The translations under genes were made by a program, and so were the position numbers. Positions 32,606 to 43,767 of a DNA stretch of 64,000 nucleotides are shown here, one piece after another; position 1 is the stretch's first letter; each line of letters begins with the position of its first letter. The notes beneath the pieces were generated by a model. That model did no database searches. It had not been told where the DNA came from and saw only the letters and a list, made by a program, of their open reading frames with translations. The DNA comes from Trametes villosa (taxonomy: Eukaryota > Basidiomycota > Agaricomycetes > Polyporales > Polyporaceae), in assembly GCA_002964805.2 (NCBI GenBank), contig PUDQ02000014.1:248001-312000 (forward strand). Direction: 5' to 3'.

Positions 32606-34208
32606 CTAGGGAAGCGGCCGGCACCCCGGGCTCGAATTGTAGTGACGCCCGAGCGCATCGCGTCGGGCGACCCGCATCCCACACCCCGGGCACCGATATC
32701 TCCAGCCGGAGTGCTCGCCTTCGATGTGCCGCTGCAGAGCCTGCAACTTGCCGAACTTCCGGGTACACTGCACGCCCGCGAGCGTCCGATAGGTGCACCT
32801 CAACTTGTTCTCGTCTTCATCGTCCTCTTTCAAGCTCTTCTGCCCCGCCTTCCCCTTCCCCTTCTTCGATCGGACGTCCTTTCCCTTCCCTTTCCCCTTG
32901 TCCCGCACGTGCTTCTCCTTCTTCCCTTTCGGCGCCGCTTTGGCAGCATCAGCGTCGCGAGGCTCAGCGGAGGCCGCTGTGGGGAAATGGGTGTGGAAGT
33001 GCCCATGCGCGGCCGCGAGGTCGGGCGCGGTGTGGATCGTTCCACACCCGTCGAGTCCGCACCGCGTCGTCGGCGTCATCTCGAGGTCCTCCAACTCTCC
33101 CAACCTACGACGTTTGCGCGGAGGACCGGCCTCGGGCTCCGCCGCTGTGGCTGCGGCTTCGGAGGACGCGCCCGCTCGCGCATTCCGTGCTGCGCGGCGC
33201 GTGGGCACTGGCCGCCCTTCCGCTGGGATGAGGGCTGGGAGGTTCTTACGCTTTGGGGCGCGCTCCGTTTTCCCCTTCGTGTCGCCTTTATCCTCGTTCG
33301 AGGGCGGTGTCGCCGGACGGTCTTCGGCGTCGGGTGGGTGGAGGTCATGGGGCGCGACCATTGAGACATCGGAATCCCCTGTAGCCAGAATGCAAGGGGT
33401 GGGAGCCTGCGCCATCTCGTCTGTTGGAGCCGACGAAGTTGTAGAGGGAAGGGCTTCTGAGAAGCCGGGCCATGTGTCGAGTGAGTGGGACGCGATGGTG
33501 AGGGTCGCTACATCGGGAGTACCAGGCAGGAATGCAGTGCGCTCTGAGACCGTAGTATACGGAGAGGCCGGGCGGGGTGGAAAGGAAGAGAGGGGAGAAG
33601 GTGCGCGGAGGCTTGAGTCGTCGATACCAAACAGAGAGAAAGGATCGGATGCCTAACACAGACAGTCAACGACGATTGAATGGATGGATATGAAACGACA
33701 CTGATATACTTACCTCGAGACTCGCTCCTGGCGCGTGTTGTGTAGGTGATGCTGCAATATCTGTGTCCGCGCGAAACCCACCCATCGCGACATCATCGAA
33801 CGGCAGTGGTACCAGCGGACCACCGTCTGCCAACGCGTTGTCCCAGGCCTCGTAGAGACCTGTACTGAAAGCTGCAGGATCCATGTCATCACCGTAGAAT
33901 AGTGCGCATTGACGATCGAGTTCCTCGCTGGTCGCCGTGTCGAGGCGGAACTGGTCGGTCGAGACAAACTCTCCAAGGTAGAAGAAGCCCTGGGTCGGCG
34001 GACAATGCGTCGGTAGCTCGCGCGTAGACATATGGGTCCAGGTACTTACTGGTTGCTCGGGAGCATTTTCGTTTCCTTGCTGGTCTTCGACGGCACCTTG
34101 ACGCGATCCCGACGCATTGAAGACCGTTCTGTACGAAGCAGTCGCCTGTGTCGTGTTGAGGACATCCCTTGAAGAGGATGCCCCGGCGGTCTGGTCGTTG
34201 TAGTACAT
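32606..34208 (-). CDS. C2H2-family zinc-finger protein, cassette paralogue 1
   Basis: Three exons, 34208-34050, 33989-33714 and 33652-32606, of 159, 276 and 1047 nt, all phase-0 introns, giving 493 residues. The N-terminus MYYNDQTAGASSSRDVLN is shared with paralogues 2-4, and the second exon holds a helical region with EELDRQCALFYGDD and GLYEAWDNALADGGP. A Pro/Ser linker leads to GPPRKRRRLGELEDLEM and three fingers: C-x4-C...H-x3-H (TRCGLDGC), C...C...H-x4-H (CTYRTLAGVQC...QRHIEGEH) and C-x2-C-x12-H-x5-C (YRCPGCGMRVARRDALGRH). A Lys/Gly-rich linker separates fingers 1 and 2. It lies inverted with respect to the other three copies. DNA binding is inferred from fingers; regulation is discussed under the upstream blocks. 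Confidence 0.85.
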
Positions 34209-34334
34209 GATGTGCACGTAGTTAAGATTGAAAGTTGAAGGGTGGAAGTAAAGGGACCGTCGGACGAAGGCGGAGGATGGAGGAATGAGGTAGTGAGTGA
34301 GGTAGAGACGCGCTTCCCGGAGGAGCTCCAGCCA

Positions 34335-34456
34335 CAATCGTCGGCTAAGGATAGACGCTCTGTGTTGAACAGCGACGCACTCCGCACGACTGAACTGGTT
34401 CGTCTCCAGTAAGCCAGCTGGCTTTCTGAGGCTCCTTTGTTTCTTTGTCAGACAAT
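34335..34456 (-). promoter_or_regulatory. Conserved leader block of C2H2 paralogue 1
   Basis: Begins 248 bp upstream of the ATG. Read on the minus strand it has ATTGTCTGACAAA, which looks like an intron branch site, then the near-palindrome GAACCAGTTC (34401-34392) and GAGTGCGTCG, then TGTTCAACA. The same order and spacing occurs before the other three paralogues. A GTGAGTCG donor lies just upstream, suggesting a leader intron. Confidence 0.6.
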
Positions 34457-35198
34457 GAGCACGATTAAGTGAACCAACGACTCACTGTAACAACTTGCGC
34501 GCGCGCGCTGCACCAGATGCTCATCATTGCTGACCACCATGAGGGAAGAGCCCGCGCGGCGATCCACGCGACGTGGGATTTCTCCGTCGCCGCAGGACTC
34601 GATCCTTCGGCACTCTTGCGCGCGTTCGCGCATTGCTCAATGAGAAGGCTTAGGGCGCAGCGACACCCAGAAGCAGCGACGATATTACTCGGGAAATGAG
34701 TTCGCTCAGGTGGCTCGCGGATTTTCCTCTCAAGTTTCCATGCTCCTCTTATATCTTCCTCTTCCCCAAAGTGGTTTGCTGCAGCCAATAGGTGCATGCC
34801 CTCCGTCAAAGGAGGATGTGTGCGAGCGCGCAATGAGTATGATCGCCGCGGGCAGCATAATGTTTACTGCTCGTGAGCCGCAGTATATACCTGCCCTGGC
34901 CAAGGTGTACGCGGGTAGATAAAGACTGTTCAATGTGAAAAAGGTGGGTTACTTCACCTGCTGCCCCCATCGAGCAAAGACACCCATTCCATGGTTTGCA
35001 TACCACAGATCCGTTCCACCTCGCGGACAACGGTTCGTTGTCCGTGAGTTAGGCGGTGAGAGTAGCGGAAACAATGTAACTTGCAGCACAAAGCATCAAA
35101 AAACTTCGTTAGGATTTTGTCTGTCCTTGTGCGAAGGGACTCTCCCTGGCGACGGTCGCGCGAAATGCTGTCTGTCGCATGTCGCGGACCGCCCCGGC

Positions 35199-35244
35199 AT
35201 AGGGTTAGGGCTTGGCCCTACAGCGCGCCAAAAACGAAAACTTC
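35199..35244 (-). repeat. Upstream ~45 bp element, copy 1
   Basis: Reads, on the minus strand, GAAGTTTTC...TTGGCGCG, then TGTAGGGCCAAGCCC and TAACCCTA. It lies 991 bp upstream of paralogue 1's ATG. The core holds an inverted repeat TAGGGC-CAA-GCCCTA and a telomere-like CCCTAACCCTA. Nearly identical copies lie at 48877-48922 and 56110-56155. Confidence 0.8.
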
Positions 35245-35909
35245 ACCAGCATGATGCTTTCCTGCCTTAACCAGGAGCAAAGCCACGTTGGCGAATGTTT
35301 GGAATATGCTTGAACATGCAAACATTGGACAGAATAGCACACGAGACAGTCCCCGCGATGTTGTGACCTATAAGAAGAAGGCAGCAAGGCGGTGAGTCTC
35401 CCCGTGGCGGCACTTTGCTAGCTCCTCTCACCATGCGTAGCGACTCTTGCAAGACTGTCGGGGCAGAGAAACTCATTGGGAGTATAATCTATCGAAGTGC
35501 TGTATGTCCAAAGCAGCCAGGCGGTTGAGAAGGTAGAGTCGCGACCGGGCAGGCGTTCCCGGTTCCCTCTCTCGGCGGTACTGTACAGCACCCTTCCTAG
35601 CGCGGCAAGCGAGTGAACCAGCGCTGAATACTCTTGGTCTCAGACCATCATCTGCCTTTCCTCCCGTACCTCTCCTTTCGCCCATATCCCCGTCTCTGTT
35701 CCGCGGGCTACGTCTCCAGCCTGCTCAGCATCGTTGGTTCAAGCAATGTTTGCCAAGGCCAACTTCAAGGCGTCTGCATGCTGGCTGAACGCGTCGCTAC
35801 TGTGCGCACGTCTGGATATCGTCTCCGCCTTCGCCTCGCCTACCATGTCTATCAGGGTGCTCCTCCACAAGAGCTTGTCTGCGCTCATGGATCGACGATA
35901 CCCGCCCTC

Positions 35910-35980
35910 ACAGGCTGGACTATTGGGAGCGCGCGTCCGCGAGGGAGTTGGAGCTGGACCCTAGGTTGCCGGGTGGTAGT
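35910..35980 (+). pseudogene. Fragment of an SRPK-like kinase C-terminus
   Basis: About 70 bp closely resemble the tail of the kinase gene at 52.0 kb. In one frame it reads RLDYWERASARELELDPRLP against RLDSSERASAKELELHPWL in the intact gene. The nucleotides match at most positions. No upstream kinase domains were found next to it, so it is a relic. Confidence 0.65.
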
Positions 35981-37634
35981 TGAACGCACCGCTACAAGGA
36001 TGCTGTCGTGTCATGGCGTTATCGGATTGCAGTGCGCACGCGTTTTTGTAGTCCTACCATTCGTGTCTTCAAGCTGCAGAAGAAGTACTTCTCGTCTCTC
36101 AAAGATGCATGCCGACCGCGTACGGTCATTCACCCGTTCACCTCAGTTCGCTGGGTCAACCCACGCTACCGTGTCTCCCTGATGCAAACGAAGGTGATCT
36201 GTTCGAGTGGCAGAGGACGATTGCATACCATCCAGCGCAACTAACTCCGCCAGCCTGTGAGGATCACATCGCGTAGCGCAGCGCACTCGTACACCGCCAA
36301 ACCTGTGTTGGATTGCCGCCAGCTGAGATACTCACGTTGTCGGCACCTCCCCGAGCAGATCTCCCCGTCCCGCGGATCACCTTACCCTACCACGAACAAT
36401 CGTCTTACCGTCAGGCCAGCAGCCGTCCGACTGTCCGCCCGGTGCAACCTTCCTCCTCCCTGGTCGCCCTTCCCCCTGCCTCCTTCCCTCCCGAACGCGC
36501 GCTCTTCGAGAATTTGCGCGTCTCCCCGCCAATTCGTCCGCATCAGTCTCCTCGTGCCACCGCTTGGACCGCTTCAAGTACGCGGTATTGTTCTGTATTT
36601 ACACGCTTTGATACGTATATATTCCCTGCCCGCGCTCGATAGTTGGCGAGTACGGCTTGCCTTGTGCCCTCATCTCTCCCCCCAAGGTCGAGTGTCCCAA
36701 AGGTGAGTTCCCTTCGTGTTTGGCACCACACCGGTAGGTTTCCTGTACTTGCCACTTGTAAGTCTTCTTCTCCTTGTTCATACATCTCGCTCAGTGTCAT
36801 CCTGGTCATGAGAACTTTGAGAAGGTGAGCTCGATCAGCTGGTGTGGGCTGACTTCCCGGTTTGTGAGATCAGGCTTGCTCGGCGTTCGCTCGTTGCTTG
36901 AACTCTGTAAGTATCATGTATGCACGTCTTGTAGTACTGTATATAGCTTGTACTGGACCACGCCCAATATATGTCGTTCTCTGAACATTTGCTTGCGTCG
37001 CCTGCGGCGCCAAATCGAGAAGAAGGGGGAATGTCGCGTATACCGAAGGATAAAAATACCGCTCGCGACGGACGTCTTTGCCGTATCAATCGGCACGCTA
37101 GCCGGGTTGCAGGATATGATGCAGTACTTCCGAGCAATAGTTTGGGAGGCGCCTTCCTCGTCAGCTTGCGGTCAGACTGCGCGATCTCCTGGCGGTAAGA
37201 CACACCTGCTGGGAGGGTCTGGTAATTTTCGTATTGACCATGACCACCAGCTTACGCGGGCGCTACCCCCAGCTCCCACGGCCCTTCCCAAGTGATGCCC
37301 GCGGCGGCATTGCCGTCAGGCGGCTCAGGTTTGACGGTGTAGACATCCACATTCCGTCTGACAGTCGTGACGATAAGTTAGCTGTACAGTACCGTGTTCT
37401 GGGTATGTAACCTGACTGAGCATACAGGATCCGATCAAGAGCGCCATCGGGGCGAGCTACGAGAATCGAGAACGAGGGGGCAAGGAAAGGAAAGAAAAAC
37501 CTAAGACTACACGCTGGCGCCCCTACCGGAAGGCCGCCAGCAACAAACGTACATCCCTCGCTCGTAGCCGTCGTCCTTCCAACTCGGGGAGCAGCGCGGT
37601 GTGGGTCGCAATGTCAGCACTGTGAGCGCGACGC

Positions 37635-38593
37635 TCAGATCTTCTCGAACGCGGACGTGCCGCGCGCGCCGAAGTAGTCCGTGACGGTCTGGCGCATGAA
37701 CTCGTTGCGCGGCGCGGGGGCGCGGGGCACGTAGCGCGAGAGCGGCCCGTTCCAGACCTGCGTGTAGCCGCGCTTGTGCTGGGTGATCGCGTAGCGCAGG
37801 ATGAAGGACGCGGTGAAGAACACTGGACGCGGGGAGAGGAGAACGCGCGTTAGGTCTGCGGATGGGATACGGAGAACGGGGAAATGAGAAGGGGGGATAC
37901 GCACGCGCGACGAACTCGATCCAGACGAAGGACTTGAGGGCTTGCACGTCGCGGCACCATACGCGCTCGTCGGGGTACTCTGTGCGAAATTCAGGGAGCG
38001 GGTTGGGAATGATAGGGGAGGAGGGACGGACCTTCGGGTATCGAGTTGCAGTTCATAGGTATATTGCGCCACCGCGAGGTAGAGAAGGCGTTGAAAGCTG
38101 GTGGCTGTTAGGGAAACCACAGGGTAGATGCAGAGCTCGCACATACCCAGCCAGAAGATGCTCAGAACGTAGAGCAGACCGATGTCCACTGCCGGGCGAG
38201 CAGTGGGCATGTTCTTGATGGTGAGGTCGAGCACCAGCCTACGCGTACACAGAGTTATGCATTGCAGTGATTTCAAGGAGTAGGGGCACGTACGTAAAGA
38301 ATAGGATGATGAGTGTCGCGATGGCAAGACCCAGGGGGAATAGGTCCGCCATAACTTGTAGACAGCATGGTCGGCATTGTACCTTGTGTCGCGCAACATA
38401 GGGGGATACTCACAGTAGAACTCTTGGAAGATATTCACGCGAGCGGCGAACGCGAGCGCGATTACGTCCAGCACAATGAGCAGGACTGCAATACCCATGA
38501 GTACTCCTTCCTATCCCCGCCGCGGCAATACAAAGACGCACCATGCACGCCAAGCTTCTTCTTTCCAACCGACGAGAACTCAGAGAAGGCCAT
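37635..38593 (-). CDS. MARVEL-like four-helix membrane protein
   Basis: Seven exons (38593-38542, 38485-38414, 38354-38294, 38238-38147, 38097-38032, 37979-37905, 37822-37635) join in frame to 201 residues. After a basic start MAFSEFSSVGKKKLGVH come four hydrophobic segments: LLIVLDVIALAFAARVNIF, LGLAIATLIILFF, GLLYVLSIFWLAFNAF and FVWIEFVALFFTASFILRYA. A loop with CNSIPE and RVWC follows helix 3. The soluble tail ends FGARGTSAFEKI. This matches the topology of MARVEL-domain proteins common in mushroom genomes, thought to organise plasma-membrane microdomains. The exact role is unknown. Exon 3 uses an AAG acceptor. Confidence 0.82.
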
Positions 38594-39905
38594 CGCGTCG
38601 TCTCAGCCAGTCGCAGTCTCTGCGCGTGTCTCCAAGAGGTGCCCGGGGAGGAAAAGTCCTAGAAAAATCGCACAGCGAGAACGAATGGCAAGGGAAGGGA
38701 GGGGAAAGCGGCGCGAGCCTTTGAAGAGGTGAGAAAGAGCAGAACAGTGAACACAGCAGGAGAGGGGGGATCGACCCTGGCGCGCAGGCCATCATGTACG
38801 CGCCGCGACGGTGTCTTGACGACCGTCTCGAGCGCGATCAGCCATCGCGCCCCCTCGCGCCTCCCGCGCATACCCGCGTGTCTGCTCGCGATATCTCCCG
38901 CCGCATCTTCTTATGCGTTTTTTATAACCACATGAGAGCGGTGTTGTATGTGTTGGCAATCGCACTGCGCGAGCTCAAGTCGCGTCTGCGACTGCGCGAG
39001 CAAGCATCGCGCGGGCGTCTGTATGTATCGGCTTTTGCCGCGCGGCACAACGCTACAAACTGTCAACGAGACTCCTTTCCTGCAACCTCATCTGCGCATA
39101 TATCGACGTGCAGTATAACGATCTACAAGATACAGCGCTCAGCGTCTGGACCTCCTCTAGCCCAGTCCGAGAGTATACTGCCCAATCCGCGTCAAGGGTA
39201 GGGACCCCATGGCGACCTACTGAACAGTCGTCTTCCGATTCCATAACTCCAGCGCGTGACTACACCACTAGGTCATCCATCCCTTCCCCTGCGGGGGAAC
39301 AGCGCACGGGGACGTACGACTCTTACACCTACTACGAACTCTGACCATGCGTGCCTGGACGGAGGGCGCGACCACGAGCCTCATACAGCTGTTCTGCAGC
39401 CTAGTGACGCCCTCGGAAAGCCGATGTGAGTTCCACATGATCATCTCGGTGCTTCTTGATATGCTGACCTCGCAGTTGACATATGCGGCCACTCGCCGGC
39501 AAGTCTCCAGACTTCGGGCGGCAGAAGTAGGCTGAGTACGACATACACTCCTCTCTACAGCAGTCAGGGCCCTTCGCCGACGGCCCGCCGGTCCTCGCAT
39601 GGCCAGCTGAGACGTCATCGGGTGTAGCTGCCGCGGACGCACAAGGTAAGCTGCGTTCTCGATGGTCGCTTGTGGTGCAGCCCGCCATCTGGTGCCTCCG
39701 GATGCGTCTCTCCTCTGTGAACTCTCATTCGATCATGTGGGCAGTCATGTCGGCTCTGGCCCATCGTGTCACGGCAGCGGCGTAGAGCGGGATGCAAGGA
39801 CTTCTATTGCGTAGGCGCGAGAAGCACATTCTGATCGCGTTAAATACGCAGGCACGGCATAGCACGCGTTCTTGCTGGAGCTCTCTGCCCCACAGATTCC
39901 CCGCG
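38594..39905. promoter_or_regulatory. Divergent promoter region
   Basis: 1.3 kb between the divergent MARVEL-like and GH95 starts. No gene, repeat or RNA was recognised; open frames are short and show no domain. Confidence 0.4.
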
Positions 39906-42900
39906 ATGCTGACGAGGCGTGCAGTAGTGTTTGCGACGACGTTCACAGCAGCGGCAGTCGCTGCGCCGCCGGCCTTCCCGTCGAGCGGGAATGGCCTGTG
40001 GTACAAACAGCCCGGAAGAGCCGACGCCTGGTCGAACGACTGGCTTCCGATTGGCAATGGCTTCCTTGCAGGTGTGCAATGTGTATGCCAACGAGTGTAT
40101 TTGATAGAGCTCACCCTCTCTACAGCTACATTGCAAGGCGAAACTGCCCAGGAGGCGACCCAGCTGAACATCGAGTCCCTGTGGTCGGGCGGTCCATTCC
40201 AGGACCCTGTATGTCCCGCCATCGGCCACCCTGCGACCTCGTCAACGCCCCTTACTGACGGGCTGTCTCACTATTGCAGACTTACAACGGAGGGAACAAG
40301 CAACCCTCCGAACAAGCCGCTACCGCGCAGGCTGTGCAGGATATCCGACAGACTATCTTCGAGAGCTCCAGTGGTACCATCGACAGTATGTCGAGGTAGC
40401 ACAGTACAGTCGCCTAACTCCTGATATTCGCCTCCCTGTAGACATAGAGCAGCTCACAACCGACGCCGGAGCATATGGTGCGTTGTGACATACTCAAGGG
40501 TGCAGGTGCAACTTAGCGAACGGCCTGATATAGGCTCCTATGTGGGGGCTGGCTATCTGCTATCCTCTCTTGACCTGAACGGCTCCCCTTCGAACTTCTT
40601 CCGCTGGCTCGATCTCGACTCTGCGGTACACGGAACACAATGGACACAGGGGAATACTACATATACTCGGTAGGTTTAACTGCTCCCTGCGCGTCTCCGC
40701 GGTACCAACACCCCTGTAGAGAGACCTTCTGCTCGCACCCCGCGCAAGCCTGCGTCCAACACATTAACACGTCGGACTCGAGCGCGCTCCCAGCCCTGAC
40801 CTTCGCCTACACCATCGCCTCAGAGTCAGGCATCCCGACGCCCACGGTGGCCTGTTTCGACAACGCTACGCTCCAGATCACCGGGACCGCCTCGGACCCA
40901 GGAATGGCGTTTGAGATTCTCGCGCGAGTGACTGCGCAGTCCGGTGGGGACGCGCCTCCTTCGGTCTCATGCACTCCATCCGGATCGAATGCAACTCTCA
41001 CCGTTAGTGGCGCACAAGAAGCCTCGATCACCTGGGTCGGCGGGACAAACTACGACATGAACGCGGGCGACGCCGCGCACAACTTCTCCTTCCGCGGTGC
41101 GGACCCTCACGACGCGCTTCTTGCTCTGCTCACAACCGCGACCGGCCCCTCTACCTCCTACGACGCCCTACGCGCCGCACACGTCGAGGACTTCGCGTCG
41201 GTCGTTACGAAGTTCGGTCTGGACCTGGGCCAGACGCCTGACCTGCAGACGCCGACGGACGAGCTGAGGGCGCAGTACAAGACGGACGTCGGCAACACGT
41301 ACCTCGAATGGGTGCTGTTCAACTACGGGCGGTACCTGCTTGCGAGCAGCGCACGGGGCGTGCTCCCGGCGAACCTGCAGGGCAAGTGGGGGAAGGACTC
41401 AAGCAACCCGTGGAGTGCAGGTGCGCATGGACCATCAATATCCAGGTTCTGTCTGACGTATGCCTGGTTATCCAGACTACCGTAAGTTCTAGGAGCGACG
41501 AACAGCTCCCTAAGGAGATATTGATCGGCCTGATTGGCAGACTCGAACATCAACATCCAGATGAACTACTGGTTCGCCGAGCTCACCGCCATGGACGTCG
41601 TTACGCCACTCTTTGACTACTTCGAGGTAAGCACGATCTCTCACCTACAGGATACCCGATGGATGCTCACCGGAGTAAACAGAAAACGTGGGTGCCTCGC
41701 GGATCTCAGACGGCGCGGGTGCTCTACAACATCTCCGAGGGCTGGGTTACGCACAACGAGGTCAGTCGTGGAGCTGCATATGCGCCATGGGTGGATCGCT
41801 GACGATCGAGCTACAGATGAATGTACGGGCATCCAGTGTTTGGGTTTGGCTGTTACTCACCTGCATGTAAGATCTTTGGCCACACCGGGATGAAGGGTGG
41901 AGGCAACACCGCCTCTTGGGCCGACTACCCAGGTCAGTGCGGATATGAGATCACATCAGGCGCTGAGCTGATCCCCCTACAGAGTCTAACGCGTGGATGG
42001 TATGTAATACACATCCGAACTCGATGAAGAGGTTTGGTGAACCCCTTTGACGTAGATGTTCCACGTATGGGACCACTTCGACTTCACCCAGGACGTTGAG
42101 TGGTTCCGGGCACAAGGCTGGCCGCTCCTGAAGGTCCGCTCCCATGCAACTTCCAGTCGTCCATTGCTGATCTCGGAGAGACGTGCAGAGCGCCGCCCAG
42201 TTCCATCTCCAGAAGCTCGTTCCGGACCTGCGGTTCAACGACTCGACGCTTGTCGTTAGCCCGTGCAACTCCCCCGAACAGGTTCCCATTACGCTCGGCA
42301 GGTTTCACCTCTTCAAACGGGCTGGCGGCCTATGGCTGATCATGGGTCGGTGACGTAGGATGTGCGCACGCACAGCAAGTCATCTGGCAACTCTTCAACG
42401 CTATCGAGAAGGGCTTCCCTGCTTCGGGTGATACGGATACTGCGTTCCTCAATGGCAAGTTCATCGCGCGCCTGGCAGGCATTGCCGCCTACTGACGATT
42501 AACGCATGCACAGAGGTGATATCGAAGCGCGACCAGATGGACAAAGGCATCCACGTCGGCTCCTGGGGCCAACTCCAAGGTAACACGCTCCTCCCCCTCC
42601 CCTTTCTCCTCCCCTCTCACCCCCTCTCGCCACCACGCAGAATGGAAAGTCGACATGGACTCGCCCACGGACACGCACCGCCACCTCTCGCACCTCATCG
42701 GGCTCTACCCCGGCTACGCGCTCACGAACTACAACGCGATCGTGCAGGGGAGCGCGCAGAACCTCACGCGCGCGCAGGTGCTCGCCGCGGCGCAGACGAG
42801 CCTCGTCGCGCGCGGGAACGGCACCGGGCCCGACGCGGACTCGGGCTGGGAGAAGGTCTGGCGCGCGGCGTGCTGGGCGCAGCTCGCGAACGCGTCCGAG

Positions 42901-43459
42901 TTCTACCATGAGCTCTCGGTGAGTGCACCCGCCATCTGAGGTGGGAGGGTGTGTGCGTGCAGCTGACTGGTGTGGTGGTGGGGGCGGGTAGTACGCCGTC
43001 GAGCGCAACTTCGGGCCCAACCTGTTCAGCCTGTACGCGCCGCCGATCGAGCCCGACACGATCTTCCAGATCGACGCCAACTTCGGCTACCCCGCCGCGC
43101 TCCTCGTACGTCCCCGCACGCTATCCTACCCCCATCCCCCACTTACCCACAAGTACTAACCCCGCCCGCAGAACGCGTTAATCCAGACGGCGGACAGCGC
43201 GGCGCTCGACAACGTCTTCACGATCAACATCCTGCCCGCGCTCCCTGCGCAGTGGCCGCGCGGCGCCGTGCGCAACGCCGCCCTGCGCGCGGGCCTGTCT
43301 GTGGACTTCGCGTGGGGCGAGGACGGCGCACATGCGCTGACGTCGCTCGTGGTGCGCGCGGGCCCGAAGGCTGTGGAGCGGAAGATGCGCGTCGTGCATG
43401 CTGGGAGGGAGATCGCGGCGTTCACGGTGCAGCCGGGGATGAGTATGCAAGTCGTTTGA
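39906..43459 (+). CDS. Alpha-L-fucosidase, glycoside hydrolase family 95, secreted
   Basis: Removes alpha-1,2-linked fucose from plant or glycan substrates. More than ten exons. The start [20 protein letters not shown] is a signal peptide, followed by [20 protein letters not shown]. Family landmarks in order are [20 protein letters not shown], then [95 protein letters not shown], then [20 protein letters not shown] and [14 protein letters not shown]. The (alpha/alpha)6 barrel and C-terminal beta domain are complete, ending at GMSMQVV. Introns are 45-70 nt with regular boundaries. Pairs naturally with other secreted degradative enzymes in the window but is not in a visible cluster. Catalytic residues were not individually verified. 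Confidence 0.93.
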
Positions 43460-43767
43460 GAGGGGGGTGTCGAGTGGTGTTGCGCCGAATACCGGACGTG
43501 GGAGTTGCTGAGGACACGCGATTGGTAGTATTGGTTTGACGTTTGTATCACGATGTACGATCGGTTAGTGCTTGGGTGGACTGGCAGTGGAGGGCCAACG
43601 ATGTTCTTGCTTGAGAAACTGTAACATGCAGACAGGACGAGTGTAGAATGATGTATCGCATTCACGAATGTTACACAGACCGTCTCCGTATGCAAATATA
43701 TAAATCCGTCCGTGTATATGCTGCGACTCTCATCGCTTGCGGAGTCGCCAACTCTCAAAAAGGCATG
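43460..43767. terminator. Convergent 3' spacer
   Basis: 308 bp between the GH95 stop and the carboxypeptidase stop. No gene fits; it should contain both polyadenylation regions, but no specific signal was identified. Confidence 0.3.

Larger units (their letters stand above)
34209..37634. other. Upstream region of C2H2 paralogue 1 and spacer
   Basis: 3.4 kb without a complete gene. It holds the conserved leader block, a TATA-like GATATAAGAGG on the minus strand at about 34750, the ~45 bp element at 35199-35244 and a kinase-tail fragment at 35910-35980. The remaining 36.0-37.6 kb shows only short frames; nothing was recognised. Confidence 0.45.
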
